The notes below the pieces were generated by a model. That model was not told where the DNA came from. It ran no database searches and worked only from the letters and a program-made list of their open reading frames with translations. Shown piece by piece: positions 26,156 to 33,439 of a stretch of DNA of 64,000 nucleotides. Numbering within the stretch: position 1 is the first letter of the stretch; each line of letters starts with the position of its first letter. A program made the translations under genes and the position numbers. The stretch is from Hydrogenophilales bacterium (lineage in GTDB: Bacteria > Pseudomonadota > Gammaproteobacteria > Burkholderiales > Thiobacillaceae): positions 1 to 64,000 of the forward strand of contig JADJYY010000010.1 in the NCBI GenBank assembly GCA_016719465.1, in the 5' to 3' direction.

Positions 26156-26391
26156 TCCGGCTTGCCCCCTTCCAGGCGGGCGAGACGGGCTTCCAGATCC
26201 CGCAACTGGTCCCGGGTGCGGGCCAGCACCCGGGTCTGAACGTCGAATTCCTCGCGGCTGACGAGATCCAGCCTGGACAGCCAGGCGGCAAGGCCGGCCT
26301 TGAGATTCTTCTCCATGTCGCGGGCGGGGCTCATGGCCAGGACCTCGGACACCTTGGCGGCGAATTCCTCGCCGATTTTCTGCTTCAGCAT
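26152..26391 (-). CDS. ubiK: Ubiquinone biosynthesis accessory factor UbiK
   Basis: A 79-residue coiled-coil protein (KQKIGEEFAAKVSEVLAMSP at the start and a C-terminal helix ARTRDQLRDLEARLARLEG), formerly called YqiC. It binds UbiJ and helps ubiquinone synthesis. The operon ubiK-M48-MutT/ThiE-unknown runs leftward. Confidence 0.85.
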   Translation of the reverse strand: MLKQKIGEEFAAKVSEVLAMSPARDMEKNLKAGLAAWLSRLDLVSREEFDVQTRVLARTRDQLRDLEARLARLEGGKPE

Positions 26392-26457
26392 GGTGTAAAT
26401 CCATGAAAAAAAGGGGTGGCATCAGTTTAACAAAGCGGCCACCCGACAATCCGGTGG

Positions 26458-26501
26458 CCATGTCGGTGCAGGGGTCAAGATCCATGCACCGACATGGGGC
26501 A
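26458..26501 (+). promoter_or_regulatory. Inverted repeat with NtrC-like sites upstream of the sigma-54 promoter
   Basis: CCATGTCGGTGCA (26458-26470) is repeated inverted as TGCACCGACATGG (26485-26497), 13-bp perfect arms 14 bases apart. The right half extends to TGCACC-GACAT-GGGGCA (26485-26501), one mismatch from the NtrC consensus TGCACC-N5-GGTGCA. The left half only gives GGTGCA. The position, about 65-110 bp upstream of the -24/-12 element, suits an enhancer. Confidence 0.6.
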
Positions 26502-26563
26502 TTTCCCTGTTCCAGGTCCGCACATCATCTAGCAACCAATTGTTTATTAACAATATTTACTGT

Positions 26564-26579
26564 TGGCACGAGAAATGCA
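26564..26579 (+). promoter_or_regulatory. Sigma-54 promoter of the porin-glnK-amtB unit
   Basis: TGGCACG-AGAA-ATGCA matches TGGCACG-N4-TTGCW with one change and correct GG/GC spacing. It precedes the porin start by 44 bp and is preceded by NtrC-like sites. Confidence 0.8.
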
Positions 26580-26623
26580 TTGCACCCGGCGTGCACCTTC
26601 GCACCAACCTATTGGAGCCTCAG

Positions 26624-27412
26624 ATGAAAAAACTCGTTCACTCTCTCGTTCTTTCCAGTCTGGTGGCGATGCCTGCTGTCGCGATGGCTGCCGAGGAAAG
26701 CCCCCACAAACTGAGCGGCAGCCTCACCCTCGCCAGCGACTATGTCTTCCGTGGCATCTCCCAGACCGGTGGCGACATGGCCATTCAGGGTGGCCTGGAA
26801 TATACCCACAGCAGCGGCTTCTACCTGGGCACCTGGGGCTCCAACGTGGGCTGGATCGAGGACTTCCAGGGCTACGATTCCGGCAACCTGGAGATCGACC
26901 TGTACGGCGGTTATCGCGGTGGCATCGGCGATACCGGCCTGACCTTCGACGTGGGCGCCATCCAGTATTTCTACCCCGGGGACAAGCCCTCCGGCGTCAC
27001 CGACGCCGACACCACCGAGATCTATGCCGGCCTGGGCTGGAAGTGGTTCACGGCCAAGTACTCCTACTACCTCAGCGACGAGGTCTTCGGTTTCGGCAAG
27101 CCCGGATACGATGACGCGGACGGCACCTACTATCTGGATATTTCCGCCAGCTATCCCCTGGGCGAAACCGGCCTCACCCTGGGTGCCCACTGGGGTACCT
27201 TCCAGTTCGAGGGCAGTGCCGATGCCCAGGATTACGACGACTGGAAGCTCAGCCTGGCCTATGACATGGGCAAGCTGAGCAACACCCTGTCGGGCGTCAC
27301 CGTCGGTATCGCCTACACCGACACCGATGCCAAGAAGTCCAAATGGACGGATGCGAATAACGAGTTCCTGGGCGACAGCACCACCACGGTGTGGCTGACC
27401 AAATCCTTTTAA
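26624..27412 (+). CDS. TorF-family putative porin
   Basis: A 262-residue outer-membrane protein with a clean signal peptide (cleavage near AMAAEES) and beta-strand pattern throughout. SGSLTLASDYVFRGISQ (residues ~31-47) is the family signature, and it ends TVWLTKSF with a terminal Phe. The start was set at 26624 behind GGAG. In betaproteobacteria it commonly precedes glnK-amtB, suggesting it lets nitrogen compounds cross the outer membrane; the substrate is inference. Confidence 0.88.
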   Translation: MKKLVHSLVLSSLVAMPAVAMAAEESPHKLSGSLTLASDYVFRGISQTGGDMAIQGGLEYTHSSGFYLGTWGSNVGWIEDFQGYDSGNLEIDLYGGYRGGIGDTGLTFDVGAIQYFYPGDKPSGVTDADTTEIYAGLGWKWFTAKYSYYLSDEVFGFGKPGYDDADGTYYLDISASYPLGETGLTLGAHWGTFQFEGSADAQDYDDWKLSLAYDMGKLSNTLSGVTVGIAYTDTDAKKSKWTDANNEFLGDSTTTVWLTKSF

Positions 27413-27481
27413 TCCGCGGAAGAACGGGAGCGGTTTCGATCCCCGCCTCCCTTTCCCCTTAGTCATCAGTTTGGAGACGAC

Positions 27482-27820
27482 ATGAAATTTGTTACCGCCA
27501 TCATCAAACCCTTCAAGCTCGACGAGGTTCGTGAAGCCTTGTCCGGCCTGGGGGTGTCCGGCATCACCGTGACCGAGGTCAAGGGGTTTGGCCGCCAGAA
27601 GGGCCACACCGAGTTGTACCGCGGCGCGGAATATGTCGTGGACTTTCTGCCCAAGGTGAAGATCGAGATCGCCATCAAGGCCGATCTGCTGGATCAGGCC
27701 ATCGAGGCCATTTCCAAGGCCGCCCAGACCGGCAAGATCGGCGACGGCAAGATCTTCGTGTGGGACCTGGAACAGGTCGTGCGCATTCGCACCGGCGAAG
27801 CCGGCGAATCGGCGATCTAA
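27482..27820 (+). CDS. glnK: PII nitrogen regulatory protein GlnK
   Basis: A 112-residue PII protein. The T-loop GFGRQKGHTELYRGAEYVVD carries the uridylylated Tyr51 (LYRGAEY), and GDGKIFVWDLEQVVRIRTGE is the second signature. GlnK reports 2-oxoglutarate and nitrogen status and blocks AmtB. It lies 69 bp after the porin gene and 12 bp before amtB. Confidence 0.95.
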   Translation: MKFVTAIIKPFKLDEVREALSGLGVSGITVTEVKGFGRQKGHTELYRGAEYVVDFLPKVKIEIAIKADLLDQAIEAISKAAQTGKIGDGKIFVWDLEQVVRIRTGEAGESAI

Positions 27821-27832
27821 GGAGAACCGATC

Positions 27833-29308
27833 ATGAAACGTCTATTCGCGACATTGATGTTGCTGGGCTCGCTGGGATTATCCGGTGTCGCCCTGGCCGA
27901 GGAACCCGCGCCGGCTCCGGCGCCCGCCGTGACCATGGAAGCCACCGCGGCTCCCGCCGCCGAGGCCGCCCTCCCCGAGGCGGCTCCGGCCGCGCCGGCG
28001 CCCGCCGAGGCGGCCGCCCCCGTGCCGGACAAGGGCGACACCACCTGGATGCTGGTCGCCACCCTGCTGGTCATCCTCATGACCATCCCCGGCCTGGCCC
28101 TGTTCTACGGCGGCCTGGTGCGCGCCAAGAACATGCTGTCGGTGCTCACCCAGGTGTTCGCCATCTTCTGCGTCATCTCGGTGTTGTGGGTGGTCTACGG
28201 CTACTCGCTGGCCTTCACCGGTGGCGGCGACCTCAACAGCTACATCGGCGGGTTTTCCAAGATGTTCCTGAAGGGGGTGGATCCCAGCGTCAACGTGGAG
28301 ACCTTCTCCAAGGGCGTGGTGATTCCCGAGATGGTGTTCATGGTGTTCCAGCTCACCTTCGCGGCCATCACCGTGGCGCTGATCGTCGGCGGCTTCGCCG
28401 AACGCATCAAGTTCTCCGCCCTGCTGGTGTTCTCGGTGCTGTGGTTCACCTTCTCCTACCTGCCCATGGCGCACATGGTCTGGTTCTGGGGTGGCCCGTC
28501 CGCCTACGGCGACCCGGCCGGCTTCCTGTTCGCCAAGGGCGCGCTGGACTTCGCCGGCGGCACCGTGGTGCACATCAACGCCGGCATCGCCGCGCTGATG
28601 GGCGCCATCGTCATCGGCAAGCGGGTGGGCTACGGGCGGGATTCCATGGCGCCCCACAACCTGACCGCCACCATGATCGGCGCGTCCCTGCTGTGGGTGG
28701 GCTGGTTCGGCTTCAACGCCGGCTCCAACCTGGAGGCTACCGGCACCGCCGTCCTGGCGATGGTCAACACGGTGGTGGCGACGGCCGCGGCGGCCATGTC
28801 CTGGATGTTCGCGGAATGGATGATCAAGGGTAAGCCTTCCATGCTGGGCATCGCCTCCGGCGCGGTGGCGGGCCTGGTGGCGATCACCCCGGCGGCGGGC
28901 TTCGCCGGTCCCATGGGCGCCATCGTCCTCGGCGCGATCGCCGGCGTGGTCTGCCTCTGGGGTGTATCCGGCCTGAAGAAGGCGCTGGGCTACGACGACT
29001 CCCTGGACGTGTTCGGCATCCACGGCATCGGCGGCATCATCGGCGCCATCGGCACCGGCATCCTGGTCAACCCGGCCCTTGGCGGCACCGGCGTGTTCGA
29101 CTACGCCACCAACGCCGTCGCCGAGTACAGCTCCGCCCAGGTCATCAGCCAGCTGTGGGGCGTGGGCACCGCCATCGTCTGGTCCGGCGTGGTCAGCTTC
29201 GTGCTGTTCAAGCTGATCGACATGACCATGGGCCTGCGCGTGCCGGAAGAACAGGAACGCGAAGGACTGGATACCGCCAGCCACGGCGAACGGGCCTACA
29301 ACTACTGA
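27833..29308 (+). CDS. amtB: Ammonium transporter AmtB
   Basis: A 491-residue ammonium channel. A signal peptide (ending about ALAEE) is followed by an Ala/Pro-rich spacer of about 40 residues, longer than in E. coli AmtB, then eleven membrane helices starting WMLVATLLVILMTIPGLALF. Conserved pore elements are AGGTVVHINAG (first pore His) and DVFGIHGIGGIIGAI (second His). It is translated shortly after glnK, whose product docks on it, and an intrinsic terminator follows. Confidence 0.95.
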   Translation: MKRLFATLMLLGSLGLSGVALAEEPAPAPAPAVTMEATAAPAAEAALPEAAPAAPAPAEAAAPVPDKGDTTWMLVATLLVILMTIPGLALFYGGLVRAKNMLSVLTQVFAIFCVISVLWVVYGYSLAFTGGGDLNSYIGGFSKMFLKGVDPSVNVETFSKGVVIPEMVFMVFQLTFAAITVALIVGGFAERIKFSALLVFSVLWFTFSYLPMAHMVWFWGGPSAYGDPAGFLFAKGALDFAGGTVVHINAGIAALMGAIVIGKRVGYGRDSMAPHNLTATMIGASLLWVGWFGFNAGSNLEATGTAVLAMVNTVVATAAAAMSWMFAEWMIKGKPSMLGIASGAVAGLVAITPAAGFAGPMGAIVLGAIAGVVCLWGVSGLKKALGYDDSLDVFGIHGIGGIIGAIGTGILVNPALGGTGVFDYATNAVAEYSSAQVISQLWGVGTAIVWSGVVSFVLFKLIDMTMGLRVPEEQEREGLDTASHGERAYNY

Positions 29309-29346
29309 TCCGGCCCATCGAATCCATCTCACACCACGTGAGTTCA

Positions 29347-29371
29347 GGGCGCCGCGAGGCGCCCTTTTTTT
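29347..29371 (+). terminator. Intrinsic terminator after amtB
   Basis: GGGCGCC and GGCGCCC enclose a GCGA loop, followed by seven T. Confidence 0.88.
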
Positions 29372-29404
29372 ATGCGGCTCGCTTGCCCCCCGGACAGCCC
29401 CGCC

Positions 29405-29433
29405 TTGTCACGAAACCTTCACGAAACCGTCAT
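29405..29433 (+). promoter_or_regulatory. Triple-repeat Pho box upstream of phoB
   Basis: TTGTCAC-GAAA-CCTTCAC-GAAA-CCGTCAT: three 7-base half-sites spaced by four bases, an 11-bp phase matching the PhoB-binding consensus (CTGTCAT, 4-bp spacer). It ends 35 bp before the phoB start codon, so phoBR is probably autoregulated. Confidence 0.8.
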
Positions 29434-29468
29434 ACCATGGCGTGAATCTCATCCCAACGGAGGCACGC

Positions 29469-30161
29469 ATGTCCGCCACCATTCTGGTCGTCGAAGACGA
29501 ACCGGGCATTCAGGAAGTCCTCAAGTTCAACCTGGGCCAGCACGGGCATGACGTGCGCATCGCCCCGGATGCCGAGGAAGCCATGAACCAGTTGCGCGGC
29601 AGCCTGCCCGATCTGATCCTGCTGGACTGGATGCTGCCCGGCCTGCCCGGCATCGACCTGGCCAGGCGCATCCGCGCCGACAATCGCCTGAAGGACATCC
29701 CCATCATCATGCTCACCGCCCGCTCCGAGGAGCGGGACAAGATCCAGGGCCTGGACACGGGCGCCGACGACTACATCACCAAGCCCTTCTCCCCCCGGGA
29801 ACTGATGGCGCGCATCAAGGCCGTTCTCCGCCGGCGCGCGCCCCAGATGACCGAGGACGCGGTGGAAATCCAGGGCCTTCGCCTGGACCCCCTCTCCCAC
29901 CGGGTCTTCGGCAACCAGCAGGCCCTGGACCTGGGACCCACCGAGTTCCGCCTGCTGCATTTCCTGATGACGCACACGGAACGGGTCTATTCCCGCTCGC
30001 AACTGCTGGACCAGGTCTGGGGCGACCACGTGTTCGTGGAGGAACGCACCGTGGACGTCCATATCCGCCGCCTGCGCTCGGCCCTGGAGCCCACCGCCCA
30101 TGATCGCCTGATCCAGACCGTGCGGGGTTCCGGCTACCGGTTTTCCGCCACCCCGGCCTGA
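29469..30161 (+). CDS. phoB: Phosphate regulon response regulator PhoB
   Basis: A 230-residue OmpR-type regulator; the start at 29469 (MSATILVVEDEP) gives the usual length. The phospho-acceptor Asp is in LILLDWMLPG (about residue 53), Lys in YITKPFSPREL, and the winged helix contains LDLGPTEFRLLHFLM and VDVHIRRLRSAL. It controls phosphate starvation genes and is followed after 67 bp by phoR. Confidence 0.94.
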   Translation: MSATILVVEDEPGIQEVLKFNLGQHGHDVRIAPDAEEAMNQLRGSLPDLILLDWMLPGLPGIDLARRIRADNRLKDIPIIMLTARSEERDKIQGLDTGADDYITKPFSPRELMARIKAVLRRRAPQMTEDAVEIQGLRLDPLSHRVFGNQQALDLGPTEFRLLHFLMTHTERVYSRSQLLDQVWGDHVFVEERTVDVHIRRLRSALEPTAHDRLIQTVRGSGYRFSATPA

Positions 30162-30228
30162 GGTGATCGGGCGGAGAGTAGAATGGCCGCGTCCTCCATG
30201 GCCTGACCCCTGACGAAATAGGCTCGCG

Positions 30229-31566
30229 ATGCTGTCATTCTGGTGGCGCCCCCTGGGCTTCGCGCTGGGGCTGGCGTTCTTCTCGCTGCTGTTGTCCTCC
30301 GGGCGTCCCCCGGGAACCGGCTGGGCCTTGTTCTCCGCCGGCCTGCTCGTTTACCTGATCTACCATCTGCGCCAGTTGCGCAAGCTGACCGAATGGCTGG
30401 CCGCCGACGATCGCCCGGCGTTGAGCGCGGACGGCCTTTGGGGGGACGCCCTGTACCGGCTGGAAAAACTGCTCCGCTCGCGCAAGGGCGCCCAGCAGAA
30501 AGCCGCGGCTGATCTGGAACAGATGCTGGAAGCCACGCGCAACCTGCCCGACGGGGTGGTGATCCTGGACGACAACAACCGCATCCAGTGGCTCAACCAA
30601 GCCGCGGAGCGCCTGATGGGCCTGTCGCCCAACCGGGACCTGGGCCAGTTCGTGCTCTACCTGATACGCCATTCCCGCTTCGCCGACTGGCTGCTGACCG
30701 AAGACTATGCCCATCCCCTGTCCATCGATTCTCCCGTATCCCGGGAACGTGCCCTCTCCCTGCAGCAGATTCCCCTGCCCAGGGCCCAGAAGATGCTTCT
30801 GGCCCGGGACATCACCGAGATCGCCCGGGTGGAGGCCATGCGCCGCGATTTCGTCGCCAACGTCTCCCATGAATTGCGCACGCCCATCACCGTCATCGTC
30901 GGCTTCCTGGAAGCCTTCGACGACATGCCCAACCCGGATCCGGCGGAGTTCCGCAAGCACATCCCCCTGATGCGCGAGCAATCGGACCGCATCCGCCGGC
31001 TGGTGGACGACCTGCTCACCCTGGCGCGCCTCGAGAACGAACCGGACACCAAGGATGAGGCGGTGGACGTGCCGGCCATGGCCCGGCGGCTCGCCGAGGA
31101 AGCCGGCGCCATGAGCCAGGGCAAGCACCACGTCGGCCTGGAGTTGAAATGTGGCGCGCGCCTGATCGGCAACAGCCAGGAACTCTACGGCGCCCTGGCC
31201 AACCTGGTCTCCAACGCCGTGCGCTATACCCCGGCGGGAGGTCATATCGACCTGAGGTGGGCGCCCGGAGAAAACAACGGCATGGTGTTCTCGGTGACCG
31301 ATACCGGCGAGGGTATCGAAGCCCAGCACATCCCGCGCCTGACCGAACGTTTCTACCGGGTGGACCGGGGCCGCTCCCGCGCCACCGGCGGCACCGGGCT
31401 GGGCCTGGCCATCGTCAAGCACATATTGCAGCGCCACCAGGCCCGCTTGCGCATCGACAGCATCGTGGGCAAGGGCAGCACCTTCTCGGCCGTGTTCCCG
31501 GCCGAACGGGTCATTCCGGATAAAACGGCGGACGTTCCCGCGGCAGCGCCATCAGTTCCGGCCTGA
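30229..31566 (+). CDS. phoR: Phosphate regulon sensor kinase PhoR
   Basis: A 445-residue kinase. Two N-terminal membrane segments, a PAS domain (residues ~100-195, LPDGVVILDDNNRIQWLN), HisKA with FVANVSHELRTPITVIVGF, and HATPase boxes ALANLVSNAVRYTP and DTGEGIEAQHIPR with GGTGLGLAIVKHIL. The last 20 residues after AVFPA (positions 31504-31563) are encoded by the 75-bp repeat shared with the HIT junction; in the other copy the codon after AVFPA's equivalent is a TAA, so this tail is probably acquired. Confidence 0.93.
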   Translation: MLSFWWRPLGFALGLAFFSLLLSSGRPPGTGWALFSAGLLVYLIYHLRQLRKLTEWLAADDRPALSADGLWGDALYRLEKLLRSRKGAQQKAAADLEQMLEATRNLPDGVVILDDNNRIQWLNQAAERLMGLSPNRDLGQFVLYLIRHSRFADWLLTEDYAHPLSIDSPVSRERALSLQQIPLPRAQKMLLARDITEIARVEAMRRDFVANVSHELRTPITVIVGFLEAFDDMPNPDPAEFRKHIPLMREQSDRIRRLVDDLLTLARLENEPDTKDEAVDVPAMARRLAEEAGAMSQGKHHVGLELKCGARLIGNSQELYGALANLVSNAVRYTPAGGHIDLRWAPGENNGMVFSVTDTGEGIEAQHIPRLTERFYRVDRGRSRATGGTGLGLAIVKHILQRHQARLRIDSIVGKGSTFSAVFPAERVIPDKTADVPAAAPSVPA

Positions 31567-31567
31567 C
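31493..31567 (+). repeat. Left copy of a 75-bp direct repeat flanking the toxin-antitoxin module
   Basis: It spans the last codons of phoR. It matches 32395-32469 at 70 of 75 positions by hand alignment. Here the sequence after GGCC reads GAA where the right copy has TAA. Confidence 0.9.
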
Positions 31568-31620
31568 TGGCGGGGGTTATGCGAAAACAACGGCGACTTC
31601 GGCCGCTGTTTGCTTTTGTG

Positions 31621-31655
31621 GTCACTTATTAAGTGTTTATTTCATAAGTTGTGAC
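31621..31655. promoter_or_regulatory. Inverted repeat upstream of the antitoxin gene, likely operator
   Basis: GTCACTTAT at the left is mirrored by ATAAGTTGTGAC at the right with one extra base, and a smaller palindrome CACTTATTAAGTG lies inside (31623-31635). It is AT-rich, 37 bp before the antitoxin start, and suits autorepression by the toxin-antitoxin complex. Confidence 0.55.
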
Positions 31656-31691
31656 TACAATTACATCCCTCATCCAACCCAGGAGCCCGGC

Positions 31692-31955
31692 ATGGAAGTC
31701 TCCGTTCGTGAATTCAAAAGCCATCTCTCCAGTTATCTGGCGCGTGCTCAAACTGGCGAGGATCTGGTTGTCACCTCGCACAAACTCCCGATAGTCCGTG
31801 TGCTGGGCATAACCAGCGCCGCCAGCCGGGGACTCTCGGCCATGCTGGCATCCGGCGATGCCGAATGGCATGGCGGCAAGCCCGCGGGGGCCAGGATCAA
31901 ACTTGTCCCGAGGGGCAAGTCGCTTTCCGACATGGTGATCGAGGACCGGGGGTGA
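31692..31955 (+). CDS. Phd/YefM-family antitoxin
   Basis: An 87-residue protein opening EVSVREFKSHLSSYLARAQTG, the DNA-binding fold of Phd-family antitoxins, with SHKLPIVRVLG next and a flexible basic tail that would wrap the toxin. It overlaps the PIN gene by four bases. It neutralises the neighbouring nuclease and probably represses its own promoter. Confidence 0.88.
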   Translation: MEVSVREFKSHLSSYLARAQTGEDLVVTSHKLPIVRVLGITSAASRGLSAMLASGDAEWHGGKPAGARIKLVPRGKSLSDMVIEDRG

Positions 31956-32389
31956 TTCTCTACCTGGACACCTCCACCCTGTTCAAGCTGTATGTGGACG
32001 AGGCGGGGAGCGATGCGGTTCATGCGGCGGTGGCCGATGCCGAGACGGTCGCCGTGTGCCGTATTGCCTGGGCCGAGGCCATGTCAGCCTTGGCGCGACG
32101 CGGACGTGAAGTTCCCGCCGACCAGGAAGCGCTCGATTTGGCCAGACAGGCCTTGAGCAAGGATTGGCCCGCTTTTCTCATCATGGAAGTGACCCAGGCA
32201 CTGGTCGAACAGGCTGGCGATTTTGCCGACACCTTCGGTTTACGTGGTTATGACAGCGTGCAATTGGCCGCCGCGCATCTTCTCCAAAGACAAGGGCAAC
32301 GGCCGGTCACCTTCGCGTGCTTCGACAAACGGTTGAGCAAGGCCGCCAAGGTGCTGGGGCTGACCGAACTGGCGGACGTGCCGGGATAG
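31952..32389 (+). CDS. VapC-like PIN-domain toxin
   Basis: A 145-residue PIN nuclease with a GTG start at 31952 that overlaps the antitoxin stop (GTGA). Acidic residues typical of PIN toxins are in ILYLDTSTLFKLYVDE (Asp), IAWAEAMSALARR (Glu), RGYDSVQLAAAHLL (Asp) and TFACFDKRLSKAA (Asp). These toxins cleave tRNA or rRNA. The stop lies six bases before the right copy of the 75-bp repeat. Confidence 0.85.
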   Translation: MILYLDTSTLFKLYVDEAGSDAVHAAVADAETVAVCRIAWAEAMSALARRGREVPADQEALDLARQALSKDWPAFLIMEVTQALVEQAGDFADTFGLRGYDSVQLAAAHLLQRQGQRPVTFACFDKRLSKAAKVLGLTELADVPG

Positions 32390-32394
32390 CTCGC

Positions 32395-32469
32395 TGTTCC
32401 CGGCCTAACGGGTCATTCCGGATAAAACGGCAGACGTTCCCGCAGCAGCGCCATCAGTCTCGGCCTGAC
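32395..32469 (+). repeat. Right copy of the 75-bp direct repeat at the HIT gene end
   Basis: It contains the last 19 codons of the HIT gene in antisense plus a phoR-like tail ending in TAA at 32406-32408. The separation from the left copy is exactly 902 bases. Confidence 0.9.
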
Positions 32470-32847
32470 ATCGGCTTCCGGTGGCGGGCGGCACCCGGCG
32501 TCGCGTCGGGGCGGCGCCCAGATCGCATCGGGAAAATGGCGGTCGTCGGCGAAGCGGGGAATCACGTGCCAGTGCAGATGGGGCACCATGTTGCCCAGGC
32601 TGGCCAGGTTGATCTTGTCCGGGCGCAGCACCGTGCGCACCACCGCCTCCACGGCGAACACCACGTCCATCAGCCGACGCCTGTCCTGGGGCGCCAGGTC
32701 GGTCATTTCCCTGACGTGATGGCTCAGAATGATCCGGCAGAAGCCGGGGTAGTCGGGTTCGTCCACCCAGATCACCCGGCAGAAATCGTCGCGCCAGAGC
32801 TCATGTTCGTTGGTGCTCTGGCAAAGGGGGCAGTCCGGATTCTTCAT
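32413..32847 (-). CDS. HIT family protein
   Basis: A 144-residue Hint-type nucleotide-binding protein; start at 32847 (MKNPDCPLCQ), with zinc-type CPLC. The catalytic triad motif is HLHWHVIPRF. The family hydrolyses nucleoside phosphoramidates or dinucleoside polyphosphates. It faces phoR across the toxin-antitoxin module; the repeat suggests it once ended right against phoR. Confidence 0.88.
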   Translation of the reverse strand: MKNPDCPLCQSTNEHELWRDDFCRVIWVDEPDYPGFCRIILSHHVREMTDLAPQDRRRLMDVVFAVEAVVRTVLRPDKINLASLGNMVPHLHWHVIPRFADDRHFPDAIWAPPRRDAGCRPPPEADVRPRLMALLRERLPFYPE

Positions 32848-32870
32848 GAGATATTGGGTGCAGGCCAGGC

Positions 32871-33431
32871 TCAATCCGCCCAGAGCCCGCCCAGGGAAAA
32901 ACTGATGGCATCGAACGGTGGCAGGGAGACCGCCTCGTCGTCCTTCAGGGTGGCCAGCAGCACCCAGCGGCCGGACTGGTTCTCGTAGGCTTCCAGAGTG
33001 CGCAGGTCCGGGTCCACCAGCCAGACATGGGACACGCCCCAGCGGGCGTAGATGGGCAGTTTTTCCGCCCGGTCCACCCGCGCGGTGGAGGGCGACAGGA
33101 TTTCGCACAACCAGTCCGGGGCCAGGTCGAACCAGGCCGTTTCCGGTAGCCTGGGCATGCGTTCGCGGCGCCAGCCGGCGATGTCGGGGACCAGGATGTC
33201 ACCCATCAGGTGGATTTCAGGTTCATCCAGAATCCACCAGCCGCCGGGGCCTCCTCGGCCTCTGTCGAAGGGGCCTTGCAGTTCACCGCCCAATACGGAA
33301 TAGGCGACCGCGTGTTTCGGGGCGGGTCTCGGATGGGTTACCAGACGCCCGTTGATGATTTCGCCGACGATGTATTCAGGCAGATCGAATAAATCCTCGT
33401 AACTTGCGGGTTTCCGTTCCGGCAATCCCAT
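32871..33431 (-). CDS. Uma2 family endonuclease
   Basis: A 186-residue protein of the DUF820/Uma2 PD-(D/E)xK superfamily. Key residues are in EYIVGEIINGRLV (Glu), ILVPDIAGWRRERMP (Asp) and APDWLCEILSPSTARVDRAEK (Glu-x-Leu-Ser then Lys). Function in the cell is unknown; many genomes carry several copies. It sits 23 bp behind the HIT start and 8 bp after the oxidoreductase stop region. Confidence 0.85.
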   Translation of the reverse strand: MGLPERKPASYEDLFDLPEYIVGEIINGRLVTHPRPAPKHAVAYSVLGGELQGPFDRGRGGPGGWWILDEPEIHLMGDILVPDIAGWRRERMPRLPETAWFDLAPDWLCEILSPSTARVDRAEKLPIYARWGVSHVWLVDPDLRTLEAYENQSGRWVLLATLKDDEAVSLPPFDAISFSLGGLWAD

Positions 33432-33439
33432 GGGTTCAC

